A stretch of 64,000 nt of DNA from Streptomyces uncialis (GTDB lineage: Bacteria > Actinomycetota > Actinomycetes > Streptomycetales > Streptomycetaceae). Position numbers and translations under genes: made by a program. The notes beneath the pieces are model-generated. The model made no database searches, was not told the DNA's origin, and worked only from the letters and a program-made list of their open reading frames with translations. This document shows positions 15,883 through 26,903 of this stretch, in pieces. Every line of letters starts with the position of its first letter. Position 1 is the first letter of the stretch. The stretch covers positions 4,898,001 to 4,962,000 of the forward strand of contig NZ_CP109583.1 in assembly GCF_036250755.1 (NCBI RefSeq). Direction: 5' to 3'.

Positions 15883-16788
15883 TCAGTCCCAGCCTGTTCC
15901 GGCTCGCAGCAGCCACTCATGGGCCCGGGCGATATGCGGCATGGACAGGGTCCCCGTGCGCACCACCAGGAAGTAGGTGCGCAGGGGCGGTACCGCAGGT
16001 TCCAGCAGGGCGACCACCTCTCCACGGGCCAGCGCCGGGGCGGTGAGATAACGGGGTACGACCGCGAGGCCGGCCCCCGCCCGGGCGCAGGACAGAACGG
16101 CCCGCAGATCGGGGACCACCACCGTGCCCGAGGCGGCTGGGACCGCGTCGAAGACGGTGGCCCAGTAGCGGGTCACGAAGGGCAGGGACTCATGGACCTC
16201 GACCACGGGCAGGTGCGCCAAGGCCTGGACGCCCTTGCGGCGCAGCCGGCCGGGGCCGAGCCGGGCGGCCCAGCGGGGAGCCGCGATCAGTACATGCTCC
16301 TCGTCGCACAGCGCCGTCGCGGTGAGCAGGCTGCCGCGCGGCCGGGCTGTCGAGATGGCCAGATCGTGGTGCCCGGCGGCGAGACCCTCCAGGGAGTCCT
16401 CGGCGGTGCCGAAGGAGGCGCGTAGCGCGAAGCTCCGGCCGTCCTGTCCGGTCATGGTGGCCAGCGAGGGGAGTGCGCGCTCGGCGATGAACTCGGGCGG
16501 GCCCACGAGATGGAGGGTCCGGGGTGTGTACTCCCCGTCCAGCCCTGTCTCGGCGATCTCGGCCAGGGCGTCGAGATGGGGGGCGGCCTTGTGGGCCAGT
16601 TCGTCACCGATGGACGTGGGGGTGACACCGCGCGCCTGGCGCAGGAACAGGGGTCGGCCGAGCTGGCGTTCCAGCGTCCGGATCTGTGAGGTGACGGCGG
16701 GCTGCGAGAGTCCGAGCAGGGCGGCGGCCCGGGTGAAGGAACCCGCCCGGTGCACGGTCACGAAGGTGCGCAGCAGAGCCAGGTCCAT
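15883..16788 (-). CDS. LysR family transcriptional regulator
   Basis: 301 residues. The N-terminal winged helix MDLALLRTFVTVHRAGSFTR, followed by AALLGLSQPAVTSQIRTLER, is a textbook LysR HTH; the rest is the two-lobe substrate-binding domain (HDLAISTARPRG, AGAGLAVVPRYLTA). ATG 16788 has an AGGAGG site ten bases upstream. Its neighbours on both sides are on the same strand, so the usual divergent target is absent and its regulon cannot be guessed. An A/T-rich patch with TATAAATAT near 16832 probably holds its promoter. Confidence 0.93.
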   Translation of the reverse strand: MDLALLRTFVTVHRAGSFTRAAALLGLSQPAVTSQIRTLERQLGRPLFLRQARGVTPTSIGDELAHKAAPHLDALAEIAETGLDGEYTPRTLHLVGPPEFIAERALPSLATMTGQDGRSFALRASFGTAEDSLEGLAAGHHDLAISTARPRGSLLTATALCDEEHVLIAAPRWAARLGPGRLRRKGVQALAHLPVVEVHESLPFVTRYWATVFDAVPAASGTVVVPDLRAVLSCARAGAGLAVVPRYLTAPALARGEVVALLEPAVPPLRTYFLVVRTGTLSMPHIARAHEWLLRAGTGWD

Positions 16789-17013
16789 CGTGCGCCTCCT
16801 CCGGTCCCCGTGGTGATCGGACGGCCCACTATAAATATGTCGATAGGTCGCTGTCGCTACGGTGATTGGACACCGACACAGGGTCAACTAGCCTTGGTCG
16901 CGCGGTTCTTCGCGCGTTGAACCGCGACCGGCGGTCCGAGCCACGAGGGGGGAGGCTCGGGCCGTCCGCTCCGTCCAGGGCCCTACGGACGTACGTGTAT
17001 GGGGCGCGGCGCG

Positions 17014-17037
17014 GGCCCGGCGCCGTCGCGCCGGGCC
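17014..17037. terminator. terminator hairpin downstream of the PLP-enzyme gene
   Basis: A perfect 10-base-pair stem (17014-17023 with 17028-17037) and four-base loop lie 15 bases past the end of the minus-strand gene at 17052. Confidence 0.65.
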
Positions 17038-17051
17038 AGGGAACGCAGCTG

Positions 17052-18290
17052 TCAGTCGGCCAGGTGGTCCAGGGCGCGCAGGATGTCCCGTACCAGGTCA
17101 TCGGGGTCCTCGATGCCGACGGAGAGCCGGATGAAACCCTCCGGAACGGGGTCCCCGCCCCAGCGGCGACGGCGTTCCGCGGTGGAGCGGACCCCGCCGA
17201 AACTGGTGGCGTCGTCGACCAGGGTCAGCGCGCCGAGAAAGCGCTCGGCGTGCTCACGGGACGGCAGGGTGAAGGACACCACACAGCCGAAGCGCCGCAT
17301 CTGACGGGCGGCGACGGGGTGCGCGGGATCGTCGGGCAGGCCCGGATAGCGCAGCCCGGACACCTCGGGCCGGGTCCGCAGCGCTTCGGCGACCGTGAGC
17401 GCGGTCGTGCACTGCCGGTCCGCGCGGAGCTGGAGCGTGGCCAGCGAACGGTGCGCCAGCCAGGCCTCCATGGGGCCGGGGATCGCACCGATGATCTTGC
17501 GCCAGCGGCGTACGGCGGTGGCGGTCGCGCTGTCACGGCACGAGACATAGCCGAGCAGGACATCGCCGTGCCCGGTCAGCTGCTTGGTGGCGCTGGCCAC
17601 GGAGAAGTCCGCGCCGAGCTCCAGCGGGCGCTGGCCCAGTGGGGTCGCCAGGGTGTTGTCGACGGCGACCAGGGTGCCCTGGGCGTGCGCGGTGTCGATC
17701 ATCCGGCGCAGATCGCAGACGTCGAGCCCGGGGTTCGACGGCGTCTCGATCCAGAGCAGCCGTGCCCCGTCGAGGACATCGAGCTGGGCGTCCCCGGCGG
17801 TCGGCGCGGTCCGCACCTCGATGCCGTACGCGGTGAGCTGTTCCCGGACGAGCGGCAGGACCTGGTAGCCGTCGGCGGGCAGGACCACGGTGTCCCCCGC
17901 GCGCAGCTGGGAGAAGAGGGTCGCCGAGATCGCGGCCATGCCCGAGGCGAACACCAGCGTCTCGGCGGGCCCGCCGTCCGCGCTCTCCCCCGCGGTCGCG
18001 GCGTCCGGGCCGGGTTGGCCGGCCACCCCGAAGGGGGCCTCCAGCTCGCTGATGGCCCGCTCCAGCAGGGTCCAGGTGGGGTTCTCGTCCCGTCCGTAGC
18101 GGTACGGGCCCGTCGCGTCGCCCGGCAGATGGAAGTGCGCGGCGAACACGGGCCCGGGGAGCGCGGGCTCATGCTTCACGGGGTCCGGCAGCCCGGCCCG
18201 TACCGCGCGTGTGCCGTCCCCGGCCGGGACCTGTCCCGTACCGCCCGCCGCGTCCCGGGCCGGAGTCCGTCCCGTACCGTCCGCTGCCAT
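17052..18290 (-). CDS. cystathionine gamma-synthase/lyase family PLP enzyme
   Basis: 412 residues of the trans-sulfuration (Cys/Met metabolism) PLP family. YRYGRDENPTWTLLERAISE is the family's N-terminal substrate-binding segment, LVFASGMAAISATLFSQL binds the cofactor phosphate, IETPSNPGLDVCDL is conserved, and the Schiff-base lysine lies in SVASATKQLTGHGDV. The motif reads ATKQ rather than the more common VTKY, so the exact reaction (gamma-synthase, gamma-lyase or methionine gamma-lyase) is open. The start at ATG 18290 has GAGGAAGG upstream. It probably forms its own transcript, ending at the hairpin 17014-17037. Confidence 0.88.
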   Translation of the reverse strand: MAADGTGRTPARDAAGGTGQVPAGDGTRAVRAGLPDPVKHEPALPGPVFAAHFHLPGDATGPYRYGRDENPTWTLLERAISELEAPFGVAGQPGPDAATAGESADGGPAETLVFASGMAAISATLFSQLRAGDTVVLPADGYQVLPLVREQLTAYGIEVRTAPTAGDAQLDVLDGARLLWIETPSNPGLDVCDLRRMIDTAHAQGTLVAVDNTLATPLGQRPLELGADFSVASATKQLTGHGDVLLGYVSCRDSATATAVRRWRKIIGAIPGPMEAWLAHRSLATLQLRADRQCTTALTVAEALRTRPEVSGLRYPGLPDDPAHPVAARQMRRFGCVVSFTLPSREHAERFLGALTLVDDATSFGGVRSTAERRRRWGGDPVPEGFIRLSVGIEDPDDLVRDILRALDHLAD

Positions 18291-18497
18291 CCCGAACCGC
18301 CTTCCTCGCTGTACTGCGGCGTTCCACCGCCCGGGTAGCCGCCGTGAGCGGGTTCCCGCCCGCGGTCCCGGGCGCCGCCGGACACGGCACGCGTCCGCCG
18401 ACGCCTCCGCCACCAGGGTCGGTCATGTCGGGGCGGGACGGGACGGCGGGGGTGGTGGCACCCCGCCGGACGCACGGCCGGGCCGGACGGGCCGGGG

Positions 18498-18875
18498 TCA
18501 GCTCTTGTCGTCGGGCAGGACGACGTTCAGCGCCCAGGACACGATGGAGATGATCAGCGCACCGAGCACGGCGGTCCAGAAGCCCTCGACATGGAAGCCG
18601 ACGTCCAGCAGGTCGGCGACCCAGGAGGTGAGCAGCAGCATCAGGGCGTTCACGATCAGTGTGATCAGCCCGAGGGTGAGAATGAACAGGGGGAAGGTCA
18701 GGATCTGCACCACAGGCTTGACGAGGATGTTCACCAGGCCGAAGATCAGCGCGACGACGATCAGCGTGAGCGCCCTGGCGCCCGTGCTGTCGCCGGTGAG
18801 GGTGATCTTGTCCAGCAGCCAGATCGCGACGGCCAGGGCCCCCGCGTTGGCGATCGTCTTGACCAGAAAATTCAT
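18498..18875 (-). CDS. phage holin family (4TM) membrane protein
   Basis: About 125 residues and almost entirely membrane-embedded: NAGALAVAIWLLDKI, then LTLIVVALIFGLVNILVKPV, LTFPLFILTLGLITLIVNAL and AVLGALIISIVSWALNVVL form four helices. This is the common actinobacterial holin superfamily IV/DUF360-like protein, despite the name not known to be phage-derived. Two adjacent ATGs (18878 and 18875) could start it and neither has a strong ribosome binding site. It is divergent from the cupin gene. The function is unknown. Confidence 0.87.
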   Translation of the reverse strand: MNFLVKTIANAGALAVAIWLLDKITLTGDSTGARALTLIVVALIFGLVNILVKPVVQILTFPLFILTLGLITLIVNALMLLLTSWVADLLDVGFHVEGFWTAVLGALIISIVSWALNVVLPDDKS

Positions 18876-18981
18876 CATGTGTCTGATCGTGACAGACGCG
18901 CCCGGCGGTTGACCCGGCGCGGAGGAGAACGCGGGCATCGCGGGGGCGGCTCCCGGAGCGGACAAGGACGGACAGAGGACC

Positions 18982-19299
18982 ATGAAGGCATTCCGGCTGG
19001 AAGAGCTGGAGATCGAGCGGGCCACGAACGACGGGGCGTATCTCCAGTTCCTGCGCGAGCGGAACATGTCGGTCGGCCTCTACGCGCTGGACGCGGGTGC
19101 GGCCGATCCGCAGCAGCCGCACGGCCAGGACGAGGTGTACTTCGTGGTGAGCGGACGGGCGTCGATCACCGTGGGGATGGAGACGACCCTGGTGGCCCGG
19201 GGCAGCGTGGTCTACGTACCGGCGGGGGTCCCGCACAAGTTCCACCACATCACCGAGGACCTGCGGGTGATGGTGGTCTTCTCCCCACCGGAAGGCTGA
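18982..19299 (+). CDS. small cupin domain protein
   Basis: 105 residues forming one cupin barrel. Motif 1 is PHGQDEVYFVVSGRASITVG with the H and E metal ligands, and motif 2 is VVYVPAGVPHKFHHI with the second histidine. Such stand-alone cupins bind a metal and serve as isomerases, dioxygenases or ligand binders; none can be chosen here. Start ATG 18982 follows GGACAGAGGACC. It is divergent from the holin-like gene. Confidence 0.9.
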   Translation: MKAFRLEELEIERATNDGAYLQFLRERNMSVGLYALDAGAADPQQPHGQDEVYFVVSGRASITVGMETTLVARGSVVYVPAGVPHKFHHITEDLRVMVVFSPPEG

Positions 19300-19546
19300 G
19301 CTCCGTTCTCGGGGTTCCGTCAGGGTGCGGTCAGGGGAGGACAAGGGCTCCGCGGCGTCCGCCCGGCGCTCACGCGTCCTAGCATCGAAGGCACGTACCA
19401 GGGGACCCGTCCCTCCCGGGACGCCCGTCCGCACCGGTCGTGCGGCGGCCGGGCGGGCCGGACACCGGGTCCCGACCGGGTACGGGCCGGGTACGGGCCG
19501 GTGCGGCGCTGCCGAAGGACGGCGCGCGAAGTGGAAGGACAGGACT

Positions 19547-19759
19547 GTGCGGGAGATCTTCGCGGGCATGCCGTGGTGGGTGAAATGGGTCGTGGTGCCG
19601 GTCGTCGCGCTGTTCGTGTTCGGCGGACTGATCGTCGGGGTGCTCTCGGTCCTCGTCGGCCTGCTCTTCAAGGCGCTGGCGCTGGTCGCGGCCGTGGCCG
19701 GGCTGATCTACGTCGTGCGGAAGTTCACGGCGTCGACATCCGCACGGAGCGGTTGGTAG
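19547..19759 (+). CDS. DUF5326-type small membrane protein
   Basis: 70 residues from GTG 19547 with GGAAGGACAGG upstream. The sequence VREIFAGMPWWVKWVVVPVV opens it, two hydrophobic helices follow (ALFVFGGLIVGVLSVLVGLL and LVAAVAGLIYVV), and a short basic tail ends it. It matches a Streptomyces-restricted family of unknown function that I know as DUF5326. It is probably an integral membrane peptide. It precedes the minisatellite region and ssgR. Confidence 0.8.
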   Translation: MREIFAGMPWWVKWVVVPVVALFVFGGLIVGVLSVLVGLLFKALALVAAVAGLIYVVRKFTASTSARSGW

Positions 19760-19770
19760 GCCGCGGCGGT

Positions 19771-19855
19771 CGGTAGTCCTGGCGGTTCGGTAGTCCTGGC
19801 GGTTCGGTGGTCAGGGCGGCTCGGTAGCACGGGCGGCTCGGTGAACAGGGCCGCT
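19771..19855. repeat. five tandem 17-base repeats
   Basis: Units start at 19771, 19788, 19805, 19822 and 19839; the first two are identical (CGGTAGTCCTGGCGGTT) and the others differ at a few positions. They lie in the 371-base gap between the DUF5326-type gene and ssgR. No spacer structure suggests CRISPR. Confidence 0.85.
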
Positions 19856-19879
19856 GGTGGCCCGCGGTGGCCATAGTCC

Positions 19880-19948
19880 GGGGCGGCAGGTCAGGCCCGG
19901 GCCACAGGTGGGCCGGGGCGGCAGGCATGCCTGGGCCACAGGTGGGCC
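19880..19948. repeat. two tandem copies of a 34-35 base repeat
   Basis: GGGGCGGCAGG begins at 19880 and 19915, and both copies share GGGCCACAGGTGGGCC. It directly follows the 17-base array. The second copy differs by a few bases and one deletion. The rest of the gap up to ssgR contains only its likely promoter. Confidence 0.75.
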
Positions 19949-20130
19949 GGGGTGCTCGGGGGTCCGGGACCGCTCGTCGGCCGGACCGGAATCGGGCGGG
20001 ACGGCCGGACACGCCGGTACGCGCCGGTGGCCGTGGTCCCCCGGCAGAGGGAAGTTTGCCCTCCGGGGAGGATAGTCCGGATCGGACGACTAGAGTCCGG
20101 TTGGACCTCCAATCGCCACGGGAGTGTGCC

Positions 20131-20895
20131 TTGGCCCCGGTTGATCCAGCTCCGACCCTGATCGGCTCCGTCCAGCGTGCCCTGCGATTGCTGGAGGCGG
20201 CGGCCGGGCATCCGGGCGGCGCGCCCGCCAAGCAACTGGCGCGCGAGGCCGAGGTCGCGCTCCCCACCGCGTACCACCTGCTGCGCACGCTCGCCCATGA
20301 GGGCTATGTCCGCCGGGACCGCGGGGTCTATCTGCTGGCGGAGGCGGCCGAGAGGCTGGGCGGTGCGGCGGTTCAGCAGAATCGTCGCGGCATGATCAAC
20401 GACGCGCTCGCGTACTGCCGTGACACCCTCGGCGCGCCCGTGTACCTCGCGGTGTACCGCGAAGGGGAGATCGAGATCGTCGCGGTGGCCGACACCCCCG
20501 CGCATCCCGCGGTCGAGGAGTGGGCCGACTTCCGGGAGACGGGGCACGCCCACGCGATCGGCCAATGCCTGCTGTCACAGCTCGGGGAGAAGGCGCGCCG
20601 CGATCATCTGGACCGGCATCCGATCCAGTACGTGACGCCGTACTCGGTGCGCAGCGAGGACGCCTTTCTGCGACGGCTGGCCGCGGTCGACCGGATGCAA
20701 CCGGTTCTGGAGCATCAGGAGTACGCGCTAGGCACGGTGTGCGCGGCGATTCCGCTCATGGCCGGGAACACCGCGATGGCCATCGGATTCTCGCTGCCGA
20801 CGCATCAAGAGGAACGATTGCTTCCGACGCTGGCACGATTGGAGCGGGAGGTCGGAAAGCTACTAGGGACACTCGGTTTCTCTATCAGCATCTGA
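20131..20895 (+). CDS. ssgR: SsgR, IclR-like activator of ssgA
   Basis: 254 residues. An IclR-type N-terminal winged helix (SVQRALRLLEAAAGHPGG, then AKQLAREAEVALPTAYHLLR) is joined to an IclR effector domain (YLAVYREGEIEIVAVADTP, AIGQCLLSQLGEKARRDHLD). TTG 20131 has GGGAG seven bases upstream and begins at the homology boundary. Its position immediately before ssgA and its domain make-up identify SsgR, which in S. coelicolor activates ssgA transcription and so controls sporulation-specific division. The upstream gap holds the 17- and 35-base tandem repeats. Confidence 0.9.
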   Translation: MAPVDPAPTLIGSVQRALRLLEAAAGHPGGAPAKQLAREAEVALPTAYHLLRTLAHEGYVRRDRGVYLLAEAAERLGGAAVQQNRRGMINDALAYCRDTLGAPVYLAVYREGEIEIVAVADTPAHPAVEEWADFRETGHAHAIGQCLLSQLGEKARRDHLDRHPIQYVTPYSVRSEDAFLRRLAAVDRMQPVLEHQEYALGTVCAAIPLMAGNTAMAIGFSLPTHQEERLLPTLARLEREVGKLLGTLGFSISI

Positions 20896-20995
20896 AAACT
20901 CACTCCTTGTGATCTGTCGTGTACGTTAAGCAAGATGCCATCAGTGTCAGGGGGATGATTCCTGGCCAAGTCGACGCCACACGACGGGGTAGCCA

Positions 20996-21433
20996 ATGCG
21001 CGAGTCGGTACAGGCAGAGGTCATGATGAGCTTTCTCGTGTCCGAGGAGCTCGCGTTCCGCATTCCCGTGGAGCTCGGCTACGAGGCCGCTGATCCGTAT
21101 GCCGTGCAGCTCACTTTCCATCTTCCCGGTGACGCTCCCGTGAGTTGGACGTTCGGACGGGAACTGCTGGTCGACGGGGTGGCGGGACCCTGCGGGGACG
21201 GGGATGTGCATATCGCGCCGGATGATCCGGAGTTGCTGAGCGATGTCCTCATCACCCTTCAGGTCGGCACGGAGCAGGCCGTGTTCCGGGCCGGGGTCGC
21301 TCCCCTGATCGCCTTCCTGGACCGTACGGACAAGCTCGTTCCGCTGGGTCAGGAGCGGTCGATGGCCGGATTCGACTCCCTGTTGGACCAGGCGCTGGAC
21401 CGGATTCTGGCGGAGGAACAGAGCGCGGGCTGA
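20996..21433 (+). CDS. ssgA: SsgA, activator of sporulation-specific cell division
   Basis: 145 residues from ATG 20996, or 135 from the internal ATG 21026. The sequence SFLVSEELAFRIPVELGYE, then YAVQLTFHLPGDAPVSWTFG, RELLVDG and AFLDRTDKLVPLGQE are hallmarks of SsgA-like proteins, which are limited to morphologically complex actinomycetes. SsgA helps position SsgB and thereby FtsZ during sporulation septation. I prefer the upstream start because the stretch MRESVQAEV appears conserved from memory and GGGG lies five bases before it; AGAGG before 21026 makes that start possible too. The 100-base gap after ssgR is A/T-richer and likely holds its own SsgR-dependent promoter. Confidence 0.93.
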   Translation: MRESVQAEVMMSFLVSEELAFRIPVELGYEAADPYAVQLTFHLPGDAPVSWTFGRELLVDGVAGPCGDGDVHIAPDDPELLSDVLITLQVGTEQAVFRAGVAPLIAFLDRTDKLVPLGQERSMAGFDSLLDQALDRILAEEQSAG

Positions 21434-21565
21434 CGTCCCGGGCGGGTCGTCAACCGTGAAGTGGTCCGCTCCGGAGGTTTACGCCCGCCGTTCCTGTTGC
21501 CGAACGCGGTCCCGGTGCGCGGCCGGCCGGGGCGGCGCGGTGGTGCGGCGGGGTGGTGCGGCGGG

Positions 21566-23155
21566 TCACTTCTTGCGGCGGCGGCCGCGCCCCGTGGGGG
21601 ACGGAACGGTCCGTGCGGGAAGGGGCGTCGGAGGCTCCCGGTCCGCGGAGACGACCAGCGCCGCCAGGGCCGTCGTCACCGGGACCGACGCGACCAGCCC
21701 GATGGAGCCGACCAGCGTCCGTACGATCTCCTCGGCCACCAACTCGCTGTTGGCGACGGTACCGACCCCGCTCTGCGCGATCGAGAACAGCAGCAGCAGC
21801 GGCAGCGCGGCGCCCGCGTACGCCAGGACGAGCGTGTTGACGACCGACGCGATGTGATCCCGGCCGATCCGGATGCCCGCGAGGTACAGCGCCCGGCGGC
21901 TCATCGTCGGATCGGCCTGACGCAGCTCCCACACCGCCGAGGTCTGGGTGACCGTGACATCGTCGAGGACACCGAGCGACCCGATGATCACCCCCGCCAG
22001 CAGCAGCCCGCTCATGTCGATCGACGGATACAGGCCGTGGATGAGCCCCGTGTTGTCGTCGGTGTCGCCCGAGAGCGCGGCCCATCCGATGAACAGCGAC
22101 CCCAGCAGCCCGATCAGCAGCAGCGACACCAGGGTGCCGAGAACGGCCACCGAGGTCCGGGCGGTCAGGCCATGGCACATATAGAGCGCGATGAGCATGA
22201 TCGCGCTGGCCCCGACCACCGCCACCACCAGCGGGTTCGAGCCCTGGAGGATCGCGGGCAGGATGAAGAACGTCAGCACGAGGAAGCTCACGGCGAGCGC
22301 GATCAGCGCCATCAGTCCGCGCAGCCGGCCGACCGCGACCACCGCGAGCGCGAACAGCCCGGCGAGCAGGGCCATCGGCAGCCGCCGGTTCACATCGGTC
22401 ACCGAGTACTGGAGGTCCTGGGGCGCGTCGGGGGCGTACGCGACGATCACCTGCTGCCCCGAGGTCAGCTTCCGGGTCGCGTCCGGCTGCACGATCTCCG
22501 TGAACGTCCGGCCCTTGTCGGGGCCCGTGGTCACCTCGACCGTCGCCTTGCCGCAGTCGCCGGTCGCCCGCTGCTGCGCCGAACTGCCCTCGGCCGTCGA
22601 GGTGTCACCGGTCGGCGGGACCGCGCCCACGTTCACCGACTTGCAGTCGACCCGGTCGACCTTGGTGACGGTCGCCTGTTGGGTCTGCCGGTCGAAACCC
22701 ACACCCGTGCGCTCATGTCCGGGCGTCCCCCCGGGCCACAGCACCGCGAGACCCACCACCACGGCCGCCGCGAAGGGGATGAGCACCGCCGCGATGATCC
22801 GGCGCAGCCGCGCGGACACGGGAGCCGCCGGACCGTGCGAGTGGGAGTGACCGTGCCCGCCGTGCCCATGACCACCGTGACCGTGCCCCCCGTGCCCGGC
22901 CCCCGTCCCGCCGTGCCCGGGTCCGCCGTGCTCCGGTGCGCTGTGCTGCGGGGAGCCGTGCCCGGGACCGGACCGGCCGCCGCCCGGGCCTCCGTACCCG
23001 GCGGGCCCCTGGTCGCCCGGTCCGTGTCCGCCGGGTCCGGCGCCCGGCGGATGCCCGTGTTCCGGGGCGTACGGGGGTGACCCATGTGCCGCTCCGGGGA
23101 ACGGCGTCCGGGGCGGACCGGGGGGCGGGACGGGGGGCTGCGGCGTCGTGGTCAC
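21566..23155 (-). CDS. YibE/F family membrane protein with His/Gly-rich tail
   Basis: About 529 residues. The first 120 are Pro/Gly/His-rich, with a repeated GHGGHGHGGHGHGGHGHSHS run that could bind metal ions. A membrane anchor follows, then an extracytoplasmic domain (YCKS-type region DRVDCKSVNVG) and a block of about seven helices of the YibE/F type (GRLRGLMALIALAVSFLVL, DDVTVTQTSAVWELR). YibE/F proteins are uncharacterised permease-like proteins. The start is uncertain: GTG 23155 or an in-frame ATG 23188, neither with a good ribosome binding site. It is divergent from thiC. Confidence 0.85.
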   Translation of the reverse strand: MTTTPQPPVPPPGPPRTPFPGAAHGSPPYAPEHGHPPGAGPGGHGPGDQGPAGYGGPGGGRSGPGHGSPQHSAPEHGGPGHGGTGAGHGGHGHGGHGHGGHGHSHSHGPAAPVSARLRRIIAAVLIPFAAAVVVGLAVLWPGGTPGHERTGVGFDRQTQQATVTKVDRVDCKSVNVGAVPPTGDTSTAEGSSAQQRATGDCGKATVEVTTGPDKGRTFTEIVQPDATRKLTSGQQVIVAYAPDAPQDLQYSVTDVNRRLPMALLAGLFALAVVAVGRLRGLMALIALAVSFLVLTFFILPAILQGSNPLVVAVVGASAIMLIALYMCHGLTARTSVAVLGTLVSLLLIGLLGSLFIGWAALSGDTDDNTGLIHGLYPSIDMSGLLLAGVIIGSLGVLDDVTVTQTSAVWELRQADPTMSRRALYLAGIRIGRDHIASVVNTLVLAYAGAALPLLLLFSIAQSGVGTVANSELVAEEIVRTLVGSIGLVASVPVTTALAALVVSADREPPTPLPARTVPSPTGRGRRRKK

Positions 23156-23236
23156 CGCCCGATCATCGCAAGAACGACCGGGGCCCACTGTTCAGCACGC
23201 CAGATATGACGCTAGCGTGGAGGCACCTTTGTACAC

Positions 23237-25440
<2,204 letters not shown>

Positions 25441-25465
25441 CCCCGGCCCCGCCTGCGGGCGGACA

Positions 25466-25524
25466 CGCGGTGAGGACCCCGTGGACCTTCCTGGTCCGCG
25501 AAGCCGTCCACGGGCCTCACCGCG
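25466..25524 (+). terminator. thiC terminator, long hairpin
   Basis: 25466-25486 pairs with 25506-25524 over 19 base pairs with a two-base bulge and a 19-base loop, starting 25 bases after the thiC stop. Confidence 0.75.
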
Positions 25525-25647
25525 CACCGGCTGACGTGCCGCTTCACCTCCCCGGCCGAGGTTGCCCCGCGCACCGGCTGACGTGCGGCTTCACGTACCG
25601 GATGCCGTGCCGCCCGCCCCGCGTACCTGTGAGGTGGAGCGGCACGT
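25521..25647. repeat. direct and inverted repeats downstream of thiC
   Basis: A 27-base element (starting CGCGCACCGGCTGACG) occurs at 25521-25547 and again, one base changed, at 25568-25594. An inverted, near-matching partial copy (GAGGTGGAGCGGCACGT) follows at 25631-25647, able to pair with 25534-25550. It sits between the thiC terminator and the end of the next gene. Confidence 0.7.
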
Positions 25648-25652
25648 ACCGG

Positions 25653-26546
25653 CTACTCCGGCTTGTGCTCCGGGCCGCCGAAGTCCGGGCTGGAGAAGTC
25701 CGGACTTGAGTAACTGGGCCGGGGCCCCGCCGCGGGGCCCCCGTCCGGGCTGCTGAACCCCGGCCGGTGATAGCCGAGAGGGGGCATCCGGCCGGTCGTC
25801 GCCTCGGACCTCCGGCCGCCGCCTGTACCCGCCGGGTCACCGTCCACACCGGTGATGGGGCCGGTCGCCGGGACGTTGGCCAGGGCCTCCTGGAGGAACG
25901 GCGTGATGCCGCGTGCCAGCAGTGCCTCGCGCCAGGCCGCGCGGGCGAGCTCGACCTGCTGGTCCAGCTCGCCGCGGGGCCCCGCGCGCAGCGCGGTGGC
26001 GTTGTTGCGCAGGGCGGCGATCAGCAGACCGGCCGCGGCGGCGAGGATCGCCGCTGCGGTGATCGCGCCGAAGACCCAGCCCGTGGTGAGCAAGGTCCGG
26101 CCGATCGCCAGGTCCGGGGAGAGGGCCCGCAGCACATAGCCGACGAGCAGGAAGATCACGGCCGCCGCACCGGCGAGTACCGGCGCGAGCGCCGCGACGA
26201 CGGCGAGGACCCCGGCGCCCGCGGGCTCCGGCACCTCGCCCATCGTGTCCGCGAGCCCCGCCGTGCGCGGCCCGGACGCGGACCCGGTACCGGACGATCC
26301 GGACCCGGTCGGCCCGGACGCGGCCTCGTGGGCCTCTTCGCGGATCTTGACATAGGCGTCGTACTCGTCGGCGGCGGCGTCGGTGATCAGGGCGCCCGCG
26401 TTCAGCGCCAGGGTGCGCAGCTGCTCGGTGTTCAACCGGCCTTCGGCCGCGGCGAGTTCCGGACGGGCGGAGCGCAGCGCCGCGTCCAGGACGCGCTCGT
26501 ACTCGGTGCGGTCCTCACTCGACAGATGTTGCGGAACGCTGTTCAT
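25653..26546 (-). CDS. membrane protein of unknown function
   Basis: 297 residues. The N-terminal soluble helical domain reads LSSEDRTEYERVLDAALRSA and LNTEQLRTLALNAGALI. Two or three hydrophobic helices follow (GAGVLAVVAALAPVLAGAAA, GWVFGAITAAAILAAAAGLL), then a short helical segment (QQVELARAAWREALLARGI) and a Pro/Ser/Gly-rich tail with repeated SSPDF. I do not recognise a named family. ATG 26546 is chosen because GGGGG lies six bases upstream; an in-frame ATG two codons earlier overlaps that site. It is convergent with thiC. Confidence 0.75.
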   Translation of the reverse strand: MNSVPQHLSSEDRTEYERVLDAALRSARPELAAAEGRLNTEQLRTLALNAGALITDAAADEYDAYVKIREEAHEAASGPTGSGSSGTGSASGPRTAGLADTMGEVPEPAGAGVLAVVAALAPVLAGAAAVIFLLVGYVLRALSPDLAIGRTLLTTGWVFGAITAAAILAAAAGLLIAALRNNATALRAGPRGELDQQVELARAAWREALLARGITPFLQEALANVPATGPITGVDGDPAGTGGGRRSEATTGRMPPLGYHRPGFSSPDGGPAAGPRPSYSSPDFSSPDFGGPEHKPE

Positions 26547-26903
26547 GTGCATCCCCCGATGCTCCGTAGGACGTGTGGCTCACATGGTTGAGAGCCGTCG
26601 GGCAGAAACGGAGGGGAGCCTGCTACGGATAGTGCGATGGTAGAGCCGCCACGGCTCAAGGTGACAGAGAAATAGCGAAAATCGGCCCCGGGGCCCCGGG
26701 CCGTGTCCGGCGATTCCCGCCGGGCCCGCGACGCCCGGCACCGCGCCGGACCCCGCCGCGCTGCCGGGCATGCCCGGGTACGTCCGGTACGAGGGCGGCC
26801 CTCCGCCGTGCGACGCACGGCGCCGGACGCCGCGGGCCGGCCCGACGCGAAGAGCCGGGCACGGCCTGGGGCCCGCCGCCGCCGCGGCTGTCCGCGGAAC
26901 GGT
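26547..26903. other. intergenic gap without recognisable gene
   Basis: 357 bases upstream of the membrane-protein gene and downstream of the phosphatase gene, both minus strand. The left part (26600-26690) is A/T-richer and may hold the promoter of the membrane-protein gene; the right part is extremely G/C-rich with short inverted repeats. Nothing else is seen. Confidence 0.5.

Noticed and set aside
18498..18875. Phage holin as evidence of a prophage
   Set aside because: This four-helix family is widespread in actinobacterial cores and no other phage gene is nearby.
19771..19855. Regular 17-base repeats could suggest a CRISPR array
   Set aside because: Units are directly abutting without spacers and no cas gene is present.
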